64,000 nucleotides of DNA from positions 372,001 through 436,000 of the forward strand of contig NZ_JANZKJ010000002.1 in the NCBI RefSeq assembly GCF_025642975.1. The letters are read 5' to 3'. Position numbers and translations under genes: made by a program. This stretch comes from Pseudomonas sp. RIT-PI-S. Its GTDB lineage: Bacteria > Pseudomonadota > Gammaproteobacteria > Pseudomonadales > Pseudomonadaceae. Below the pieces are notes generated by a model. That model did not search any database and was not told the DNA's origin. It saw only the letters and a program-made list of their open reading frames with translations. Positions 1-11,473 of the stretch are shown here, in pieces. The number at the start of each line of letters is the position of its first letter. Within the stretch, counting starts at the first letter, position 1.

Positions 1-130
1 GCAAGGACACGTCGTCCACGGCGATCGTCTCGTCGAACTTTTTTGTTACCCGATCGATCTTGACCAACACCTGTTTGGGGTGTTGCCCGCCTTCGAGGGC
101 TTTCTTATAGGCACTGGAGGCAACGGCCAT
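1..130 (-). CDS. spuF: Polyamine ABC transporter ATP-binding protein SpuF (N-terminal fragment)
   Basis: Only the first 43 codons lie in the window; the gene runs off the left edge. The peptide begins MAVASSAYKKALEGG and continues into KIDRVTKKFDETIAVDDVS, the usual opening of a PotA/SpuF-type ATPase just before the Walker A region. It would energise spermidine/putrescine import with SpuG and SpuH, which should lie beyond position 1. It follows spuE on the same strand after a 54-bp gap holding a hairpin. The assignment rests on the N-terminal sequence and on synteny, because no catalytic motif is visible here. Confidence 0.85.
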   Translation of the reverse strand, partial: MAVASSAYKKALEGGQHPKQVLVKIDRVTKKFDETIAVDDVSL

Positions 131-156
131 CAACGAACTCCCAACTTTTTCGCAAA

Positions 157-174
157 CCCGCCGTCACCGGCGGG
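157..174 (-). terminator. Hairpin between spuE and spuF (possible attenuator)
   Basis: A perfect 7-bp GC stem (CCCGCCG / CGGCGGG) with a 4-nt loop starts about 10 nt after the spuE stop. Only a short T run follows on the minus strand. It more likely causes partial termination or protects the binding-protein mRNA than ends the operon, since spuF follows at once. Confidence 0.5.
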
Positions 175-184
175 CGTAGGTTAA

Positions 185-1306
<1,122 letters not shown>

Positions 1307-1401
1307 TCAGACGGCAATCAACCGACCGGCATGCGAAACCGGCGCGCAACTTACCTTCGATATACCTGCTCGGCAAAATTAATTCGTTACAGCAGTGGTT
1401 C

Positions 1402-1459
1402 GCGGGCTGCGCCAGCTCCTACTTGAGCTATTGCGCTGTAGGAGCTAGCGGCAGCCTGC
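1402..1459. repeat. REP-like inverted repeat in the spuD-spuE gap
   Basis: Imperfect arms of about 21 bp (ending GCTCCTAC and starting GTAGGAGCT) flank a 15-bp loop. They form a large GC-rich stem just downstream of the spuD stop and resemble Pseudomonas REP sequences. This could stabilise spuD mRNA or reduce read-through into spuE. Confidence 0.6.
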
Positions 1460-1465
1460 AAAGGG

Positions 1466-2563
1466 TTACTTGCCAGACTTGATCTTGGTCCAGCTGCGAG
1501 TCATCTCCCGCTGCGTAGCGGCGGGCAGGTCAGAGATCGCATAGAACTTGGCCTTGACCTCGTCGGACGGGTAGATGTTCGGGTCCGACGTAATGGCCTT
1601 GTCAACGAACTCGGTAGCGGCCTTGTTCCCGTTCGGGAATTGCACTGCGTTGGTGATCTGAGCCATGACCTTCGGCTCGAGCAGGTAATTCATAAACTTG
1701 TAAGCGGCTTCGGTGTTCTCGGCGTCCTTGGGAATGGCGACCATGTCGTAGAAGGTGCCAGCGCCTTCCTTCGGAATGGCGTAGCTGACTTTCACCTTGC
1801 CGCCAGCTTCCTCGGCACGCGACTTAGCCTGCTGCACGTCACCCGAGTAACCCACGGCTACGCAGATATTGCCGGTGGCCAGATCCGAGATGTATTTGGA
1901 GGAGTGGAAGTAGGTGATGCTCGGGCGGACCTTGAGGAACAGGTCTTCAGCCTGCTTGAGGTCTTCCTTCTTCTGGCTGTTGGTGGGCAGGCCCAGGTAG
2001 TGCAAGGCGACCGGCAGCATCTCGGTTGGCGAGTCGAGGAAGCTCACGCCACAGGATTTCAGCTTGGCGATGTTTTCGGGCTTGAGCAGCACGTCCCAGG
2101 AATCGATCTTGTCCACGCCCAGCGCGGCCTTGACCTTCTCGGGGTTGTAACCGATGCCGATGGTGCCCCACATGTATGGGAAGGCGTGCTGGTTGCCCGG
2201 GTCGCTGGCGTCACCCACCGCCTTGAGCAGGGACTGATCCAGGTTGCCCCAGTTGCTCAGCTTGGACTTGTCCAGTTCCTGGTAAACGCCCGCCTTCACT
2301 TGCTTGGCTAGGAAGTTGTTCGACGGCACCACGATGTCATAACCCGACTTGCCCGCCAGCAGCTTGGCTTCCAGGGTTTCGTTGCTGTCGAACACGTCGT
2401 ACACCACCTTGATGCCCGACTCTTTCTCGAAGTTCGCTACCGTGTCTGGCGCAATGTAATCCGACCAGTTGTAAACGTGCAGAACCTTGTCATCAGCGTG
2501 AACTGCCCCGACTGCGGCTGCCATCATCGACATGGCGAGCAGCGTCTTGCCAAATTTCTTCAT
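1466..2563 (-). CDS. spuD: Periplasmic putrescine-binding protein SpuD
   Basis: This is a 365-residue polyamine-binding protein. The signal peptide [23 protein letters not shown] is followed by [18 protein letters not shown], then [12 protein letters not shown] and [13 protein letters not shown], all typical of the PotF family. ATG at 2563 is preceded by GGAG at 8 nt. spuC ends 140 bp upstream; that gap holds an imperfect GC-rich inverted sequence, so spuD may have its own promoter or a processed transcript. Its paralogue spuE follows. Putrescine preference is inferred from the P. aeruginosa gene order. Confidence 0.9.
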   Translation of the reverse strand: MKKFGKTLLAMSMMAAAVGAVHADDKVLHVYNWSDYIAPDTVANFEKESGIKVVYDVFDSNETLEAKLLAGKSGYDIVVPSNNFLAKQVKAGVYQELDKSKLSNWGNLDQSLLKAVGDASDPGNQHAFPYMWGTIGIGYNPEKVKAALGVDKIDSWDVLLKPENIAKLKSCGVSFLDSPTEMLPVALHYLGLPTNSQKKEDLKQAEDLFLKVRPSITYFHSSKYISDLATGNICVAVGYSGDVQQAKSRAEEAGGKVKVSYAIPKEGAGTFYDMVAIPKDAENTEAAYKFMNYLLEPKVMAQITNAVQFPNGNKAATEFVDKAITSDPNIYPSDEVKAKFYAISDLPAATQREMTRSWTKIKSGK

Positions 2564-2703
2564 GCGTAATGCTCCAAATTTTTTTTAAAAACCACCTGTA
2601 GGGCGCCGGTGCCTCACCAGCGAGGCGGTAAACCGGAACGCAGGCTGGCCTGGCGAGCGGTCCGGCGCGTTCGAAGAGACGGCGCCGTCGCACAGACTAG
2701 CAT

Positions 2704-4068
2704 TTAGCCATTTAACGCATTAAGGGTCAGGTCCAGGCACAACCGCGCCTTGGTGACCAATTCATCAATCTCCTCGGCGCTGATCACCAACGGCGGCGCG
2801 ATGATCATGGTGTCGCCAACGGCCCGCATGATCAGCCCGTTATCGAAGCAGAACTGCCGGCATATCATGCCCGCGCCCCGCCCTTGGTGCCGCTCGCGGG
2901 TGGCTTTGGTCTTCACCAGCTCGATCGCGCCGAGCATGCCCAACCCCCGGACCTCGCCTACCAACGGGTGGTCTTCGAGTTCCCTCAGGCGCTTTTGCAA
3001 ATACGGTGCCGTTTCGCCTTTCACCCGTTCGATGATTTTTTCTTCACGCAACAGGCGCAGGTTTTCCAAGCCGACCGCGGCGGCCACCGGGTGGCCGGAA
3101 TAAGTAAAGCCGTGGTTGAAGTCACCGCCCTCACTGATCACGCGCGCGACTTCGTCCCGCACGATCACGCCGCCCATAGGTACATAACCGGAAGTCAGGC
3201 CCTTGGCGATGGTCATCAGGTCGGGTTCGAGCCCGTAGTAATCGCTGCCGAACCATTCGCCGGTGCGGCCGAAACCACAGATCACTTCATCCGCTACGAA
3301 CAGAATGTCGTACTTGGCGAGGATCTCCTTGATGCGCGGCCAGTAGCTGTCAGGCGGAATGATCACGCCACCGGCACCCTGGATAGGCTCGGCGATAAAC
3401 GCCGCGACCTGGTCTTCGCCCACCTCGAGAATTTTTTCTTCCAGCTGGTTGGCGGCCCACACCCCGAATTCCTCGGGTGTCATGTCCCCGCCCTCACCGA
3501 ACCAATAAGGCTGCGCGATGTGCACGATGCCGGGAATGGGCAGGTCGCCCTGCTCGTGCATGCCGCTCATGCCGCCCAGGCTCGCGCCCGCCACGGTGGA
3601 GCCGTGGTAGCCGTTGATGCGGCCAATGATGGTCTTTTTCCCAGGCTTGCCCTTGAGCGCCCAGTAATGGCGGACCAGACGCAACACGGTATCGTTGCCT
3701 TCCGAGCCGGAACCGGTAAAGAACACGTGGCTCATGCCTGCTGGGGCCACCTCGACTACCGCCCGGGCCAGCTCCAGCGCCGGCGGATGTGCGGTCTGGA
3801 AGAACAGGTTGTAGTAGGGCAGCTCGCGCATTTGGTTCGCCGCGGCCTGCACCAGCTCTTCGCGCCCGTAGCCGACCGCCACGCACCACAACCCGGCCAT
3901 GCCATCGAGGATCTTGTGCCCTTCGCTGTCCCACAGGTGAACGCCTTGCGCCTTGGTGATGATGCGCGGGCCTTTTTCCTTGAGCTGCTTGTAGTCGCTG
4001 AACGGCGCCAGGTGATGGTCGCCGCTGAGGGATTGCCATTGCAGGGTTTGCGGATTGTTATTGCTCAT
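2704..4068 (-). CDS. spuC: Putrescine--pyruvate aminotransferase SpuC
   Basis: A class III PLP aminotransferase that deaminates putrescine to 4-aminobutanal with pyruvate as acceptor, feeding the GABA route. Visible motifs are the [18 protein letters not shown] cofactor region, [19 protein letters not shown] with the PLP-pairing Asp, and [16 protein letters not shown] with the Schiff-base Lys. The start at 4068 ([11 protein letters not shown], 454 residues) is preferred because AAGGAG sits 6 nt before it. An ATG at 4074 abuts the same Shine-Dalgarno with no spacing, and the frame open to 4146 would overlap spuB. The gap to spuB is 44 bp, so the two are probably cotranscribed. Confidence 0.92.
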   Translation of the reverse strand: MSNNNPQTLQWQSLSGDHHLAPFSDYKQLKEKGPRIITKAQGVHLWDSEGHKILDGMAGLWCVAVGYGREELVQAAANQMRELPYYNLFFQTAHPPALELARAVVEVAPAGMSHVFFTGSGSEGNDTVLRLVRHYWALKGKPGKKTIIGRINGYHGSTVAGASLGGMSGMHEQGDLPIPGIVHIAQPYWFGEGGDMTPEEFGVWAANQLEEKILEVGEDQVAAFIAEPIQGAGGVIIPPDSYWPRIKEILAKYDILFVADEVICGFGRTGEWFGSDYYGLEPDLMTIAKGLTSGYVPMGGVIVRDEVARVISEGGDFNHGFTYSGHPVAAAVGLENLRLLREEKIIERVKGETAPYLQKRLRELEDHPLVGEVRGLGMLGAIELVKTKATRERHQGRGAGMICRQFCFDNGLIMRAVGDTMIIAPPLVISAEEIDELVTKARLCLDLTLNALNG

Positions 4069-4112
4069 GCTCATCTCCTTGGCCAACCCACCGGGCGGCA
4101 AGCTGGTAGCGA

Positions 4113-5471
4113 TCAGACCGCGAACAGCAGGAACTCCCGTTCCCACGAACTGATCACGCGCTTGAAGTTCTCGTGTTCTGCCCGCTTGACCGCTACGTAC
4201 CCGGTCACGAACTTGCGACCCAGGTACTTTTCAACGGTTTTGCAGTTTTCCATGCGCTCGAGCGCGTCCTCGATGGTCAACGGCAGGCGCAGGTTACGGC
4301 GCTCGTAGCCGCGACCATGCACAGGCGCGCTGGGCGGGATGCCCTCGACCATGCCGATATAGCCACACAGCAGGCTGGCGGCAATCGCCAGGTATGGGTT
4401 GGCATCGGCGCCGGGCAGGCGGTTTTCCACTCGACGGTTCTGCGGCGTAGCGTCTGGCACCCGCAGGCCCACCGTGCGGTTTTCTTCACCCCATTCCACG
4501 TTCACAGGCGCGGAGGTATCCGGCAGGAAGCGGCGGAAGGAGTTCACGTTAGGTGCGAACAGCGGCAGCAATTCCGGGATGTACTTCTGCAGGCCGCCTA
4601 CATGGTGCAAGAACAGCTGGCTCATGGAGCCGTCTTCGTTGGAGAAGATGCTCTTGCCGGTTTCCACGCTGACCACGCTCTGGTGCAGGTGCATCGCACT
4701 GCCCGGCTCGCCGGTCATGGGCTTGGCCATAAAGGTGGCGGCCACATTGTGCTTGAGCGCCGCTTCACGCATGGTCCGCTTGAAGACCACGATCTGGTCA
4801 GCGAGAGCCAAGGCGCTGCCATGACGGAAGTTGATTTCCATCTGCGCGGTGCCGTCTTCGTGGATCAGCGTGTCCAGGTCCAGGTTTTGCAGTTCGCACC
4901 AGTCGTAGACGTCCTCGAACAGCGGGTCGAATTCGTTCGCCGCTTCGATAGAGAACGATTGGCGGCCGGTTTCCGGCCGGCCAGAGCGGCCGATGGGCGG
5001 CTGCAGCGGGAAGTCGGGGTCATCGCAGCGCTTCGTGAGATAGAACTCCATCTCCGGCGCGACGATCGGCAGCCAGCCGCGGTCGGCATACAGCTTGAGC
5101 ACTTTCTTGAGCACGTTGCGCGGCGACAGCTCGATCGGGTTGCCTTGCTTGTCGTAGGTGTCGTGGATCACCTGCGCGGTGGGCTCGATGGCCCAAGGCA
5201 CCAGGAACACCGCGTTCTCGTCAGGGCGGCAGATCATGTCAATGTCGGCGGGGTCGAGCAACTCGTAATAGATGTCGTCTTCCACGTAGTCGCCGGTTAC
5301 GGTCTGCAGCAGCACGCTCTCAGGCAAGCGCATGCCTTTTTCGGCGATGAACTTGTTGGTAGGAGAGATCTTGCCCCGCGTGATGCCGGTCAGGTCGCTG
5401 ATCAGGCATTCGACTTCGGTGATTTTGTGCTTTTTCAACCAATCAGTGAGCTGGTCGAGGTTGGTACTCAT
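4113..5471 (-). CDS. spuB: Gamma-glutamylpolyamine synthetase SpuB (glutamine synthetase family)
   Basis: This 452-residue glutamine-synthetase-like enzyme ligates glutamate to putrescine or another polyamine using ATP. It has the N-terminal beta-grasp region ([16 protein letters not shown]), the catalytic EMEFYL segment, [12 protein letters not shown], the [18 protein letters not shown] nucleotide and metal region, and [21 protein letters not shown] at 5471 has GAGG five bases upstream. It is the first gene of the spuBCDEF run and lies opposite its paralogue spuI. The 240-bp leader upstream contains a promoter-like element with an internal palindrome. Confidence 0.9.
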   Translation of the reverse strand: MSTNLDQLTDWLKKHKITEVECLISDLTGITRGKISPTNKFIAEKGMRLPESVLLQTVTGDYVEDDIYYELLDPADIDMICRPDENAVFLVPWAIEPTAQVIHDTYDKQGNPIELSPRNVLKKVLKLYADRGWLPIVAPEMEFYLTKRCDDPDFPLQPPIGRSGRPETGRQSFSIEAANEFDPLFEDVYDWCELQNLDLDTLIHEDGTAQMEINFRHGSALALADQIVVFKRTMREAALKHNVAATFMAKPMTGEPGSAMHLHQSVVSVETGKSIFSNEDGSMSQLFLHHVGGLQKYIPELLPLFAPNVNSFRRFLPDTSAPVNVEWGEENRTVGLRVPDATPQNRRVENRLPGADANPYLAIAASLLCGYIGMVEGIPPSAPVHGRGYERRNLRLPLTIEDALERMENCKTVEKYLGRKFVTGYVAVKRAEHENFKRVISSWEREFLLFAV

Positions 5472-6162
5472 AAATACCTCAGGAGGTAAAGGCCCAGGCC
5501 TGGGGGGCCAGGGGTGTTTGACGCATCTGCGTCAGAGTGTGGTGCCTTTTGCTGGCCAGCGCCGCCGGGCGCTCGGTAGGCCACGGTGGAACCTGGGCAT
5601 TGGCCCTGGCGCCGAAAAGTATACGCGCACGCGCCACCGATGCTGACCGGCCGACGAGGCGGGCGGGCGCGTTGGAGCGACTTCTGGCAGTATGGCAATA
5701 CGAACCTGTAAAGATCCGTGGAGCGCTCCAGTCAAGCCGGAGGCTTTGTAATGATAGGGTATGGCTGGCCTGGCGCTGTTGCGTCCGGGTGCCAAAATAG
5801 AGCGTGGTAGCTCGTGCCAGGTAGAGCAAGGCGCGCAATGCCAGCGCTTGCCAGGCAGTTGCGCCAGTGCGGAGCGGGCGTGCCATGATATTCCCCGTTA
5901 TTGTTGCTGTTATGGGATGCAACCGAGCTTAGCGTCGTTCAATTTTTTATACAACACCCCGTAAAAAATTCAGCACGCCTTGAATAAAGATTCAAAACAT
6001 GACGGAAAACTCAGACGAAAACGCACCATAACAAGGCAAAAAGCCCAAAAACGCTCCCCAAAAGGGCGAGACTGGGTCAGCTTGACTTCGGGTTGGCTTT
6101 CGGATTGACTGAGACGGTTGTAAGCCAATGATTGATATTTTTAACAACAAAGGTGTTGCATC
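5472..6162. other. Intergenic region between divergent spuB and spuI; no spuA seen
   Basis: The 691 bp hold no convincing gene. Open frames here are arginine/proline-rich and unlike any protein I recognise, and nothing resembles the class I glutamine amidotransferase SpuA that belongs to this pathway. The half next to spuI is AT-rich and likely holds its promoter. The half next to spuB is GC-rich and would be a long leader if transcription starts near 5700. Confidence 0.7.
5707..5735 (-). promoter_or_regulatory. Promoter-like element with internal palindrome, reading toward spuB
   Basis: On the minus strand TTGACT and TTTACA are separated by 17 bp. The perfect 12-bp palindrome TGGAGCGCTCCA (5719-5730) covers the end of the -35 box and the spacer, where a repressor or MerR-type activator could bind. 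The -10 match is weak (3 of 6). Confidence 0.4.
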
Positions 6163-7539
6163 ATGTCGGTACCCCCGCGTGCCGTTCAGCTTAACGAAGC
6201 GAACGCATTCCTTAAGGATCATCCTGAGGTTCTGTACGTCGATCTTCTAATTGCAGATATGAATGGTGTAGTGCGTGGCAAGCGCATCGAGCGCACCAGC
6301 CTGCACAAGGTGTATGAAAAAGGCATCAACCTGCCGGCATCGCTGTTTGCCCTCGATATCAACGGCTCTACGGTCGAAAGCACCGGCCTGGGCCTGGATA
6401 TCGGCGACGCCGACCGCATCTGTTATCCGATCCCCAATACCTTGAGCAACGAGCCTTGGCAGAAGCGCCCCACCGCACAGCTGCTGATGACCATGCATGA
6501 ACTCGAAGGCGAGCCCTTCTTCGCCGACCCCCGCGAAGTGTTGCGCCAGGTAGTGCAAAAGTTCGACGACCTCGGCCTTACCATTTGCGCGGCGTTCGAG
6601 CTGGAGTTCTACCTGATCGACCAGGAAAACGTGAACGGCCGGCCACAACCGCCCCGCTCGCCGATCTCCGGCAAGCGCCCGCAGTCGACCCAGGTGTACC
6701 TGATCGACGACCTGGACGAATACGTCGACTGCCTCCAGGACATCCTCGAAGGCGCCAAGGAGCAGCACATTCCGGCTGACGCCATCGTCAAGGAAAGCGC
6801 CCCCGCGCAGTTCGAAGTGAACCTGCATCACGTTGCCGACCCGCTCAAAGCCTGCGACTACGCGGTGTTGCTCAAGCGGCTGATCAAGAACATCGCCTAC
6901 GACCATGAAATGGACACCACCTTCATGGCCAAGCCCTACCCGGGCCAGGCGGGAAATGGCCTGCATGTGCACATTTCGATCCTCGACAAGGACGGCAAGA
7001 ATATCTTCACCAGCGAGGATCCCGAGCAGAACGCCGCATTGCGCCACGCAATCGGCGGTGTGCTCGAGACCCTACCGGCCTCGATGGCCTTCCTCTGCCC
7101 CAACGTCAACTCCTACCGCCGTTTCGGTGCGCAGTTCTATGTGCCGAACTCGCCGACCTGGGGCTTGGATAACCGTACCGTTGCCCTGCGCGTGCCCACG
7201 GGCACCCCAGACTCGGTGCGCATCGAGCATCGCGTGGCCGGGGCGGACGCCAACCCTTACCTACTGATGGCAGCCGTACTCGCCGGTATCCACCACGGCT
7301 TGACCACCAAGGTAGAACCAGGCGAGCCGTTGGAAGGCAACGCCTACGAGCAGACCGAGCCGAGCCTGCCGAACAACCTGCGCGATGCGCTGCGGGCACT
7401 GGACGACAGTGAAATCATGGCGAAGTACATCGATCCGAAGTACATCGACATCTTCGTGGCCTGTAAGGAAAGCGAGCTGGCAGAGTTCGAACATTCGATC
7501 TCCGACCTCGAGTACAACTGGTACCTGCATACGGTGTAG
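6163..7539 (+). CDS. spuI: Gamma-glutamylpolyamine synthetase SpuI (glutamine synthetase family)
   Basis: A 458-residue paralogue of SpuB. It shows YVDLLIADMNGVVRGKRI in the beta-grasp domain, AAFELEFYLIDQ at the catalytic site, ESAPAQFEVNLHH, MAKPYPGQAGNGLHVHIS and [19 protein letters not shown]. It should glutamylate a polyamine, probably of different chain length or under different control from SpuB, as these paralogues have non-identical substrates in P. aeruginosa. ATG at 6163 follows AAAGGTG. It is monocistronic, divergent from the spuBCDEF run, and ends before a large inverted repeat. Confidence 0.88.
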   Translation: MSVPPRAVQLNEANAFLKDHPEVLYVDLLIADMNGVVRGKRIERTSLHKVYEKGINLPASLFALDINGSTVESTGLGLDIGDADRICYPIPNTLSNEPWQKRPTAQLLMTMHELEGEPFFADPREVLRQVVQKFDDLGLTICAAFELEFYLIDQENVNGRPQPPRSPISGKRPQSTQVYLIDDLDEYVDCLQDILEGAKEQHIPADAIVKESAPAQFEVNLHHVADPLKACDYAVLLKRLIKNIAYDHEMDTTFMAKPYPGQAGNGLHVHISILDKDGKNIFTSEDPEQNAALRHAIGGVLETLPASMAFLCPNVNSYRRFGAQFYVPNSPTWGLDNRTVALRVPTGTPDSVRIEHRVAGADANPYLLMAAVLAGIHHGLTTKVEPGEPLEGNAYEQTEPSLPNNLRDALRALDDSEIMAKYIDPKYIDIFVACKESELAEFEHSISDLEYNWYLHTV

Positions 7540-7582
7540 CGCCGGCGCTCACAGATAACACGCCGGTGGTTGCTACGACTCT

Positions 7583-7650
7583 GTGGGGCCGGGCAAAGCC
7601 CGGGGAGAGGGCGCGACTTGAAGCCCTTCCCGGGCTTTGCCCGGCCCCAC
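7583..7650. repeat. REPIN-like inverted repeat after spuI
   Basis: Two perfectly complementary 22-bp arms (7583-7604 and 7629-7650, starting GTGGGGCCGGGC) enclose 24 bp. The size and sequence style fit a Pseudomonas REP doublet, and the structure could also end spuI transcription. Confidence 0.75.
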
Positions 7651-7737
7651 ACGTTCATGCGCAGGCATGCCGAGCACCACAGAAACGCCCACCCGGTACA
7701 GTTCAGCTAGAATGCGGGCTCTCTTCAGGAGCCCGTC

Positions 7738-8385
7738 ATGTCCCGCACCCCCGCCCCTCGCAAACCCCGCCAGCGTAGCCAAGCCCGGATCGATGCCATC
7801 CTCGCTGCCGCTCGCGCACTGCTGGTCCGCGACGGCGTGGCAGGGCTGGCCATCTACAATGTGGCGGAACTGGCGCAGATCCCGCCCTCGTCGGTGTACC
7901 ACTTCTTTCCCAGCGTGCCCGCCTTGCTCGAGGGCCTCACTGCAGACATCCATGCCGCCTTCCGCGCGTGCCTCGAAGCCCCTATCGACCCGCATGGCCT
8001 GAGCACCTGGCGCGACCTGTCTTGCCTGCTTGAGCAGCGCATGCTGGATCTCTACAACCAAGACGCCGCGGCCCGCCAATTGATACTCGCCCAACACGGG
8101 CTCAGTGAAGTAACCCAGGCCGACCGCAAGCACGACATCGAGCTCGGGGCGCTGATGCGCGAGGTGTTCGCCCGGCATTTCGTGCTGCCGCAGCTGCCTG
8201 AAGACGTGGACGTGTTCACGCTGGCAATGGAATTGGGGGACAGGGTGTACGCCCGCTCGGTGCAGTTGCACGGGGCGATCACACCGCGGCTGGCCGAGGA
8301 AGGGATGCGGGTATTCGATGCGTACTTGGGGTTGTATTTGCCGGCATATATGGCAAGGCGAGGCTCCACCCCTACCGAAATGTAG
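7738..8385 (+). CDS. TetR/AcrR-family transcriptional regulator
   Basis: A 215-residue TetR-type repressor. The N-terminal DNA-binding domain is visible as SQARIDAILAAARALLVRDGVAGLAIYNVAELAQIPPSSVYHFFPS-type sequence at residues about 14-60, with the diagnostic VYHFFPSVPALLEGL. The C-terminal ligand domain is generic. AGGAG lies 6 nt upstream of ATG at 7738. It stands alone between spuI and the convergent ssuF, so its target and ligand cannot be read from context. Confidence 0.85.
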   Translation: MSRTPAPRKPRQRSQARIDAILAAARALLVRDGVAGLAIYNVAELAQIPPSSVYHFFPSVPALLEGLTADIHAAFRACLEAPIDPHGLSTWRDLSCLLEQRMLDLYNQDAAARQLILAQHGLSEVTQADRKHDIELGALMREVFARHFVLPQLPEDVDVFTLAMELGDRVYARSVQLHGAITPRLAEEGMRVFDAYLGLYLPAYMARRGSTPTEM

Positions 8386-8395
8386 GGGCGTGCGA

Positions 8396-8431
8396 AGCCC
8401 GCGAACCTGTAGCGATTGAAGTTCGCAGGCT
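8396..8431. terminator. Inverted repeat between convergent tetR and ssuF
   Basis: Arms AGCCCGCGAAC and GTTCGCAGGCT (10 of 11 paired) enclose 14 bp just after both stop codons. It is a plausible bidirectional transcript end or a short REP element; there is no T tract. Confidence 0.5.
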
Positions 8432-8438
8432 TAAACCC

Positions 8439-8654
8439 TCACAACTTAGCGATAGACACCTCAGTCGATTTCACGAACGCAATCACTTCGCTGCCCACCA
8501 CCAGCTCCAGCTCTTTTACCGAGCGGGTGGTGATGACCGAGGTAACGATGCCCGAAGCGGTTTGCACGTCGATTTCCGACAGCACTGAGCCTTCGATGAT
8601 TTCCTTGATGGTGCCTTTGAACTGGTTGCGGACGTTGATGGCTTTGATAGTCAT
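8439..8654 (-). CDS. ssuF: Molybdopterin-binding-like protein SsuF (TOBE/Mop domain)
   Basis: A 71-residue single-domain Mop/TOBE protein (MTIKAINVRNQFKGTIKEI...VITTRSVKELELVVGSEVIAFVKSTEVSI). SsuF was described in Pseudomonas putida as a molybdopterin-binding-like protein of the ssu operon needed for good growth on sulfonates. Its biochemical role is not settled. The start at 8654 is chosen because AAGGAA lies 6 nt before it; an in-frame start at 8678 would overlap the ssuB stop. It is the last gene of ssuEADCBF. Confidence 0.88.
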   Translation of the reverse strand: MTIKAINVRNQFKGTIKEIIEGSVLSEIDVQTASGIVTSVITTRSVKELELVVGSEVIAFVKSTEVSIAKL

Positions 8655-8674
8655 GGCGATTTCCTTGGGTAACG

Positions 8675-9484
8675 TCAATTAGCCCAACGCAATTGCGCAG
8701 GCAGGGGATAAGTTGGTTCTGGAGGGATCTCCTGGCCGGGCAGCGACAGCACCCGGGCGAGGATGCGGCTTTCCACCTCGGCCAGGGCGTGGGAGCCTCG
8801 CTGCCGGGGGCGGGGAAGGTCGACCGGGACATCCAGGCCTATGCGGCCTTCCTCGATCAGGATGACCCGGTCGGCGACGGCCACCGCTTCGGCGACGTCG
8901 TGAGTCACCAACACCACGGTAAAGCGGTGCAGGGCCCAGAGGCGCTCGAGCAACTGCTGCATCTCGATACGGGTGAGCGCATCGAGGGCGCCCAGGGGTT
9001 CGTCGAGCAACAGCAAACGTGGCTCATGGATCAAGGCGCGGGCCAGGGCCACGCGCTGCTTTTGCCCGCCGGAGAGCGCCGCCGGCCATTCCTTGGCGCG
9101 TTCGGCCAGGCCGACCGCATTCAAGGCGTCCAGGGCCTTGGGTTGCCAGTGCCCTTTCAGGCCCAGGCCGACGTTTTCGATCACGGTTTTCCAAGGCAGC
9201 AAGCGCGGCTCCTGGAACATCAGGCGCGTACCTTGGCGCACCGTGTCCAGGCTGCTGTCGCCGCTGCCCACGTGGCCACTGCTGGCTTTGTCCAGGCCCG
9301 CAAGCAAGCGCAACAAGGTGCTTTTACCGCAACCACTGCGGCCCACCACGGCAACAAACTGGCCGGCAGGGATGTGTAAGTCCACCCCCTGCAGCACTTG
9401 GCGCTCACCGAAGGTTTTGGTCAGTTGCTGCACATCCAGCGCAATGCCGCGCAAAAAATGGGGTGTGTCGTTCAGGATGCTCAT
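8675..9484 (-). CDS. ssuB: Aliphatic sulfonate ABC transporter ATPase SsuB
   Basis: This 269-residue ATPase drives alkanesulfonate import. It has Walker [10 protein letters not shown], a Q-loop region [10 protein letters not shown], signature [15 protein letters not shown], Walker [13 protein letters not shown] and switch His in LVTHDVAEA. The start at 9484 ([10 protein letters not shown]) overlaps the ssuC stop by four bases (ATGA), indicating translational coupling. The longer frame up to 9700 lies inside ssuC and was discarded. SsuF follows after 20 bp. Confidence 0.93.
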   Translation of the reverse strand: MSILNDTPHFLRGIALDVQQLTKTFGERQVLQGVDLHIPAGQFVAVVGRSGCGKSTLLRLLAGLDKASSGHVGSGDSSLDTVRQGTRLMFQEPRLLPWKTVIENVGLGLKGHWQPKALDALNAVGLAERAKEWPAALSGGQKQRVALARALIHEPRLLLLDEPLGALDALTRIEMQQLLERLWALHRFTVVLVTHDVAEAVAVADRVILIEEGRIGLDVPVDLPRPRQRGSHALAEVESRILARVLSLPGQEIPPEPTYPLPAQLRWAN

Positions 9485-10272
9485 GCGCGCCCTTCCTTGC
9501 CTGTTTGATAGGCCGGATGCCACCGCAACCACACCCGCTCCAAGCCCCGCGCGGCAAGGTCGGCGAGCTTGCCGAGCACGGCATAGAGCACGATCGCCAG
9601 CACCACCACGTCCGTTTGCAGGAACTCCCGGGCGTTCATTGCCAGGTAACCGATGCCGGAACTGGCGGAGATGGTTTCGGCAACGATCAACGTGAGCCAC
9701 ATGAAGCCCAGCGCAAAGCGCACGCCGACCAGGATGGAAGGCAGCGCCCCGGGCAGGATCACCTGCCAGAACAGCGCAAACCCTGACAGCCCATAGCTAC
9801 GGGACATTTCCACCAGGGCTGGGTCGACGTTGCGAATGCCGTGATAGGTATTGAGGTAAATCGGGAATAGCGTGCCCAGCGCCACCAAGAAAATCTTGGC
9901 GGATTCATCGATGCCGAACCACAGAATGACCAGCGGAATCAACGCCAGGTGAGGCACGTTGCGGATCATCTGCACGGAGCTGTCCAGCAAGCGTTCGCCC
10001 CAGCGCGACAGGCCGGTAATAAAACCCAGGGCCAGGCCAATAGCGCCGCCGATGGCAAAGCCTACCGCCGCGCGCCAGCTGCTGATCGCCAAGTGCTTCC
10101 AGATCTCGCCGGAGCGCACCAGTTGCACCCCCGCCTCCAGCACCGCGCTAGGCGCGGGCAGGATGCGCGTAGACAGCCAGCCCGCGCTGACCGCTAACTG
10201 CCAGATAGCCAGCAACAGCACGGGCAGCACCCAAGGCGCCAGCCGTTCGGCCGCTCTGCGAGAGATGCTCAT
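9481..10272 (-). CDS. ssuC: Aliphatic sulfonate ABC transporter permease SsuC
   Basis: A 263-residue inner-membrane permease of the NitT/TauT class, with about six hydrophobic segments (for example [19 protein letters not shown] and [23 protein letters not shown]). The EAA coupling loop reads [35 protein letters not shown] at 10272 is preceded by a GAGGGGG ribosome site; a GTG directly before it (10275) is the alternative. It sits 9 bp after ssuD and overlaps ssuB by four bases. Confidence 0.92.
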   Translation of the reverse strand: MSISRRAAERLAPWVLPVLLLAIWQLAVSAGWLSTRILPAPSAVLEAGVQLVRSGEIWKHLAISSWRAAVGFAIGGAIGLALGFITGLSRWGERLLDSSVQMIRNVPHLALIPLVILWFGIDESAKIFLVALGTLFPIYLNTYHGIRNVDPALVEMSRSYGLSGFALFWQVILPGALPSILVGVRFALGFMWLTLIVAETISASSGIGYLAMNAREFLQTDVVVLAIVLYAVLGKLADLAARGLERVWLRWHPAYQTGKEGRA

Positions 10273-10281
10273 CACGCCCCC

Positions 10282-11430
10282 TCAGCTCTGCGCCACGGCT
10301 TTAGGCAGGATGTCGTTGGCGACCATCTCACCGAACGGGCTGATATAGCCCGCGCCGCCGTTCGCTTGCGGTCGTTCCACGTCCAAGTGCGGGAATAACA
10401 GTTCCGCTACCCGATAAGACTCTTCCAGGTGCGGGTAGCCGGAGAAGATAAAGGTGTCGATGCCCAGGTCCGCGTATTCCTTCACACGCGCAGCCACGGT
10501 AGGGCCATCCCCCACCAGTGCCGTGCCAGCGCCACCGCGCACCAGGCCGACGCCGGCCCAGAGATTAGGGCTCACTTCCAGGTTGTCACGGCGGCCGCCG
10601 TGCAGAGCGGCCATGCGCTGCTGGCCGACTGAATCGAAGCGGGCAAAGGCCGACTGCGCTTTGGCGATAGTGGCGTCATCGAGCTGAGCGATCAGCCGGT
10701 CAGCAGCGCGCCAGGCCTCTTCGTTGGTTTCTCGCACGATCACATGCAAGCGGATACCAAAGCGCACGGTGCGCCCTTGAGCAGCAGCCTTGGCACGTAC
10801 CTGGGCGATTTTTTCGGCCACGGCGGCCGGCGGCTCACCCCAGGTGAGGTACAGCTCGACCTGCTCGGCGGCCAGATCTTGAGCGGCATCCGAAGAGCCG
10901 CCGAAATACAACGGCGGGCGCGGTTGCTGGATCGGCGGGTAGAGCAGCTTCGCCCCTTTGACTTGCAGATGCTTGCCTTCGTAATCGACCGTTTCGCCTT
11001 CCAGCACCCGGCGCCAGATGCGAGTGAATTCCACCGACGCTTCGTAGCGCTCCTCGTGGCTAAGGAACAGGCCATCGCCGGCGAGCTCGTCCGGGTCACC
11101 ACCGGTCACCAGGTTGAACAGCGCACGGCCATTGGAGAGGCGGTCCAGGGTTGCGGCTTGGCGAGCAGCCACAGTCGGCGAGATGATTCCAGGGCGCAGC
11201 GCCACCAGGAATTTCAACCGCTGGGTGACCGGAATCAGCGATGCGGCCACCAGCCAGGAGTCCTCGCAGGAGCGGCCGGTAGGGATAAGTACACCGCCGT
11301 AACCGAGGCGGTCCGCCGCCTGGGCGATCTGCTGCAGGTAACCGTGGTCCACCGCCCGCGCGCCTTCGGCGGTGCCCAGGTAATGACCGTCGCCGTGGGT
11401 AGGCAAAAACCAGAAAATGTTCAGGCTCAT
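10282..11430 (-). CDS. ssuD: FMNH2-dependent alkanesulfonate monooxygenase SsuD
   Basis: A 382-residue flavin monooxygenase that cleaves the C-S bond of alkanesulfonates, releasing sulfite and an aldehyde. It has the luciferase-like opening [19 protein letters not shown], the [12 protein letters not shown] segment and [18 protein letters not shown], all typical of SsuD; the length matches the family (about 381). The start at 11430 was chosen over an in-frame start at 11487, which would run back into ssuA. Reduced flavin should come from SsuE, encoded at the head of the operon. Confidence 0.94.
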   Translation of the reverse strand: MSLNIFWFLPTHGDGHYLGTAEGARAVDHGYLQQIAQAADRLGYGGVLIPTGRSCEDSWLVAASLIPVTQRLKFLVALRPGIISPTVAARQAATLDRLSNGRALFNLVTGGDPDELAGDGLFLSHEERYEASVEFTRIWRRVLEGETVDYEGKHLQVKGAKLLYPPIQQPRPPLYFGGSSDAAQDLAAEQVELYLTWGEPPAAVAEKIAQVRAKAAAQGRTVRFGIRLHVIVRETNEEAWRAADRLIAQLDDATIAKAQSAFARFDSVGQQRMAALHGGRRDNLEVSPNLWAGVGLVRGGAGTALVGDGPTVAARVKEYADLGIDTFIFSGYPHLEESYRVAELLFPHLDVERPQANGGAGYISPFGEMVANDILPKAVAQS

Positions 11431-11473
11431 GGGAGTTGTCTCCAGAGTTGGCGCCGGCTGGGCCGGCGCGAGG

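Noticed and set aside
5479..5889. Open frame in the spuB leader (MARPLRTGATAWQALAL...)
   Set aside because: It has no good ribosome site and an Arg/Pro/Ala-biased composition, no family resemblance, and it spans the promoter-like element.
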